The translations under genes were made by a program, and so were the position numbers. A model generated the notes under the pieces. It made no database searches, was not told the DNA's origin, and worked only from the letters and a program-made list of their open reading frames with translations. Of a DNA stretch of 64,000 bases, positions 62,422 through 64,000 are shown in pieces. The stretch is from NCBI GenBank assembly GCA_947493005.1, contig CANLOY010000003.1, positions 248,001 to 312,000 of the forward strand. Direction: 5' to 3'. Origin of the DNA: an uncultured Roseivirga sp. (lineage in GTDB: Bacteria; Bacteroidota; Bacteroidia; Cytophagales; Cyclobacteriaceae). The stretch's first letter is position 1. Every line of letters begins with the position of its first letter.

Positions 62422-64000
62422 AACAAATAAAGGCACCTCTCCCCCAAGTTGGTCACTTAAGTTCCTTCGTTTTTTTCTAAAGTCAAATTACTTGGAAGAG
62501 ATTGAAGGAGATTTGGAAGAGATTTATGATGATAATCTCAATCAATACTCGATAAAAAAAGCTCGAAAGCTATATAATCGAGAGGTCATTAAACTACTCC
62601 GCCCTATTCTGATTAGGAAAATGAGCGGAAACAAACAACTCAATTATATCGGTATGTTTCAACACAATATTTTGGTCGCTTTCAGAAGTTATATGCGTTA
62701 TAAAAGTGCATTCCTTATCAATTTGATTGGCCTTTCTACAGGCCTTACCTGTACGCTGCTTGTCTTTCTATGGGTAAATAGTGAATTTCAAGTTGATCAG
62801 TTTCATGAAAATAGTGACCGTATTTATCAGGTGGTCGCAAATAATGAGACCTCTAACGGAATCAGCACCAACTTTGCAACTCCTGCTCTTTTACCACAAA
62901 CCCTAGCTGAACAGTTTCCAGAAGTCGAGTATGCTACAACCCAATCCTGGACCGCAGAGTATACACTCTCATTTAAGGAAACGAACATCAAAGCAATAGG
63001 TCAATATGCAGGAGCAGATTATTTCAAAATATTCTCCTATGAGCTACTTCAAGGGGATAAAAACCAAGTATTAAAGGATAAAAATGCTGTAGTTATCTCT
63101 GATAATCTAGCTATCAAACTTTTTGGTTCTACTACAGATATAGTGGGTAAAACTGTCGACTTCATGCATCTCAAATCATTTCAGGTGTCAGGGGTATTTA
63201 AAAGTCCGCCTTCAACGTCATCTCATCAATTCGACTTCATCATGACATTCGAAGAATTCAAAGAATCCCGATCATGGATTCTTGATTGGAAAAACAATGC
63301 ACCTTCTTCTTTTGTCATGCTTGCAAAAGGCATTGATTTAGAAGCATTTAATGTTAAAATAAAAGATGTGATAAGGGCTAACAATGGAGAACCTAATATA
63401 ACTCCTTATGCCACGCGCTATAGTGATTTATACCTGAGAGGTAAGTTTAAAAATGGAAAACCTGGTGCTGGTAAGATCACTTACGTAAGGCTTTTTTCAG
63501 CAATTGCTTTTTTTACTCTTGCCATCGCATGTATCAATTTTATGAACCTATCAACAGCAAGAGTATCCAGAAGATTAAAAGAGATTGGTATTAAAAAAGC
63601 AATTGGGGCCAGTAGAAAATCATTGATTATTCAGTTCCTAAGTGAGTCCGTTATAATATCTTTGCTCTCACTAGTTCTTGCACTTGCTACTGTATCAATC
63701 ATTTTACCAGCATTCAACAACATTGTTGGAAAACAGCTCGTATTGCAGTTTTCTCAAGAGTTTGGATTAACCTTGCTAGCCATACTATTAATCACTGGCA
63801 TACTATCTGGTAGCTACCCTGCTTTATACTTATCTAGCCTTAAACCTGTCAAAACACTTAAAGGCCAATCCCCTACTTCATGGCGAGATCTTTTTATGCG
63901 CAAAGGTCTGGTTGTTTTCCAATTCATTCTTTCAATTATTCTTATTGTTTCGGTTCTGGTTGTTTACAAGCAAATTGAGTTCACTCAAAAGGAGAACATT
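62414..64000 (+). CDS. FtsX/MacB-type permease with prefix domain, cut by window end
   Basis: An open frame of 529 codons from the ATG at 62414 to the last base, with no stop, so the 3' part lies outside the window. It repeats the layout of its neighbour: prefix domain (PPSWSLKFLRFFLKSNYLEE, EGDLEEIYDDN), membrane helix (FLINLIGLSTGLTCTLLVFL), first periplasmic domain, and FtsX block with RRLKEIGIKKAIGA near 382. The ATG overlaps the previous gene's end by 8 bases, suggesting translational coupling. The close likeness indicates tandem duplication. Confidence 0.88.
   Translation, partial: MSKTNKGTSPPSWSLKFLRFFLKSNYLEEIEGDLEEIYDDNLNQYSIKKARKLYNREVIKLLRPILIRKMSGNKQLNYIGMFQHNILVAFRSYMRYKSAFLINLIGLSTGLTCTLLVFLWVNSEFQVDQFHENSDRIYQVVANNETSNGISTNFATPALLPQTLAEQFPEVEYATTQSWTAEYTLSFKETNIKAIGQYAGADYFKIFSYELLQGDKNQVLKDKNAVVISDNLAIKLFGSTTDIVGKTVDFMHLKSFQVSGVFKSPPSTSSHQFDFIMTFEEFKESRSWILDWKNNAPSSFVMLAKGIDLEAFNVKIKDVIRANNGEPNITPYATRYSDLYLRGKFKNGKPGAGKITYVRLFSAIAFFTLAIACINFMNLSTARVSRRLKEIGIKKAIGASRKSLIIQFLSESVIISLLSLVLALATVSIILPAFNNIVGKQLVLQFSQEFGLTLLAILLITGILSGSYPALYLSSLKPVKTLKGQSPTSWRDLFMRKGLVVFQFILSIILIVSVLVVYKQIEFTQKENI

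Overview
The window looks like a chromosomal segment of a member of the Bacteroidota, most likely a marine-type Cytophagales/Cytophagia bacterium. The evidence is AT-rich DNA, TAnnTTTG-type -7 promoter boxes, a TonB receptor paired with a DUF4249 lipoprotein, bactofilin, DUF6090 proteins, 6-bladed propeller lipoproteins, and large arrays of MacB/FtsX-type permeases. No rRNA, tRNA, CRISPR array or prophage was seen. One REP/Y1-transposase element is present.

Layout. 1-1.4 kb: three small + strand genes (MepB-like, SRPBCC, TfoX N-domain). 1.4-18.3 kb: seven - strand double-FtsX permeases (784-799 aa) with no ATPase gene among them. 18.5-21.2 kb: a divergent NtrC-type response regulator and its histidine kinase. 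The first permease operon (six genes, 18294 down to 3955) and the seventh permease (3800 down to 1446) are each preceded by the same regulatory module: two tandem TCCG-N4-CGRAC palindromes 20 bp apart, then 61 bp to a sigma-54-like element TGGTATG-N4-TTGGA. This suggests that the adjacent two-component system drives both units through RpoN.

21.4-23.2 kb: a secreted small Cys peptide, an intrinsic terminator, a propeller lipoprotein and a CxxC lipoprotein. 23.3-26.2 kb: a large FAD/Fe-S D-2-hydroxyacid dehydrogenase-type fusion. 26.2-29.6 kb: a molybdate uptake operon (modA, double-Mop protein, modB, modC) with a REP-flanked Y1 transposase inserted after modA. 29.6-33.7 kb: small membrane and lipoproteins, an ECF sigma factor with a membrane partner, an MpaB-type oxygenase and a propeller protein. 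33.8-35.3 kb: a two-gene cytoskeletal operon, an actin/ParM-like protein whose phosphate-1 motif lies at the C-terminus (apparent circular permutation) directly followed by a bactofilin. This is the most striking observation here.

35.4-46.1 kb: tyrS, a PP2C-like phosphatase, the DUF4249/TonB receptor pair, a 394-bp structured intergenic region ending in an orphan + strand terminator, a five-gene - strand operon (three DUF6090 paralogues, an MBL hydrolase, a patatin) and accA. 46.3-59.3 kb: AI-2E-type permease, PLDc_N protein, an unlisted 34-aa membrane peptide, a CarboxypepD_reg/degenerate thioredoxin fusion, two secreted proteins, an Amidase_3, an ankyrin protein with nearly identical repeats, a propeller lipoprotein, a CDGSH/Fer4_19 protein with a LacI regulator, a DUF922 metalloprotease-like protein and a DEAD-box helicase. 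59.3-64 kb: an 11-copy heptanucleotide repeat, a duplicated 21-bp element, a PadR regulator and two larger FtsX permeases with a cytoplasmic prefix domain. The last of these runs off the window.
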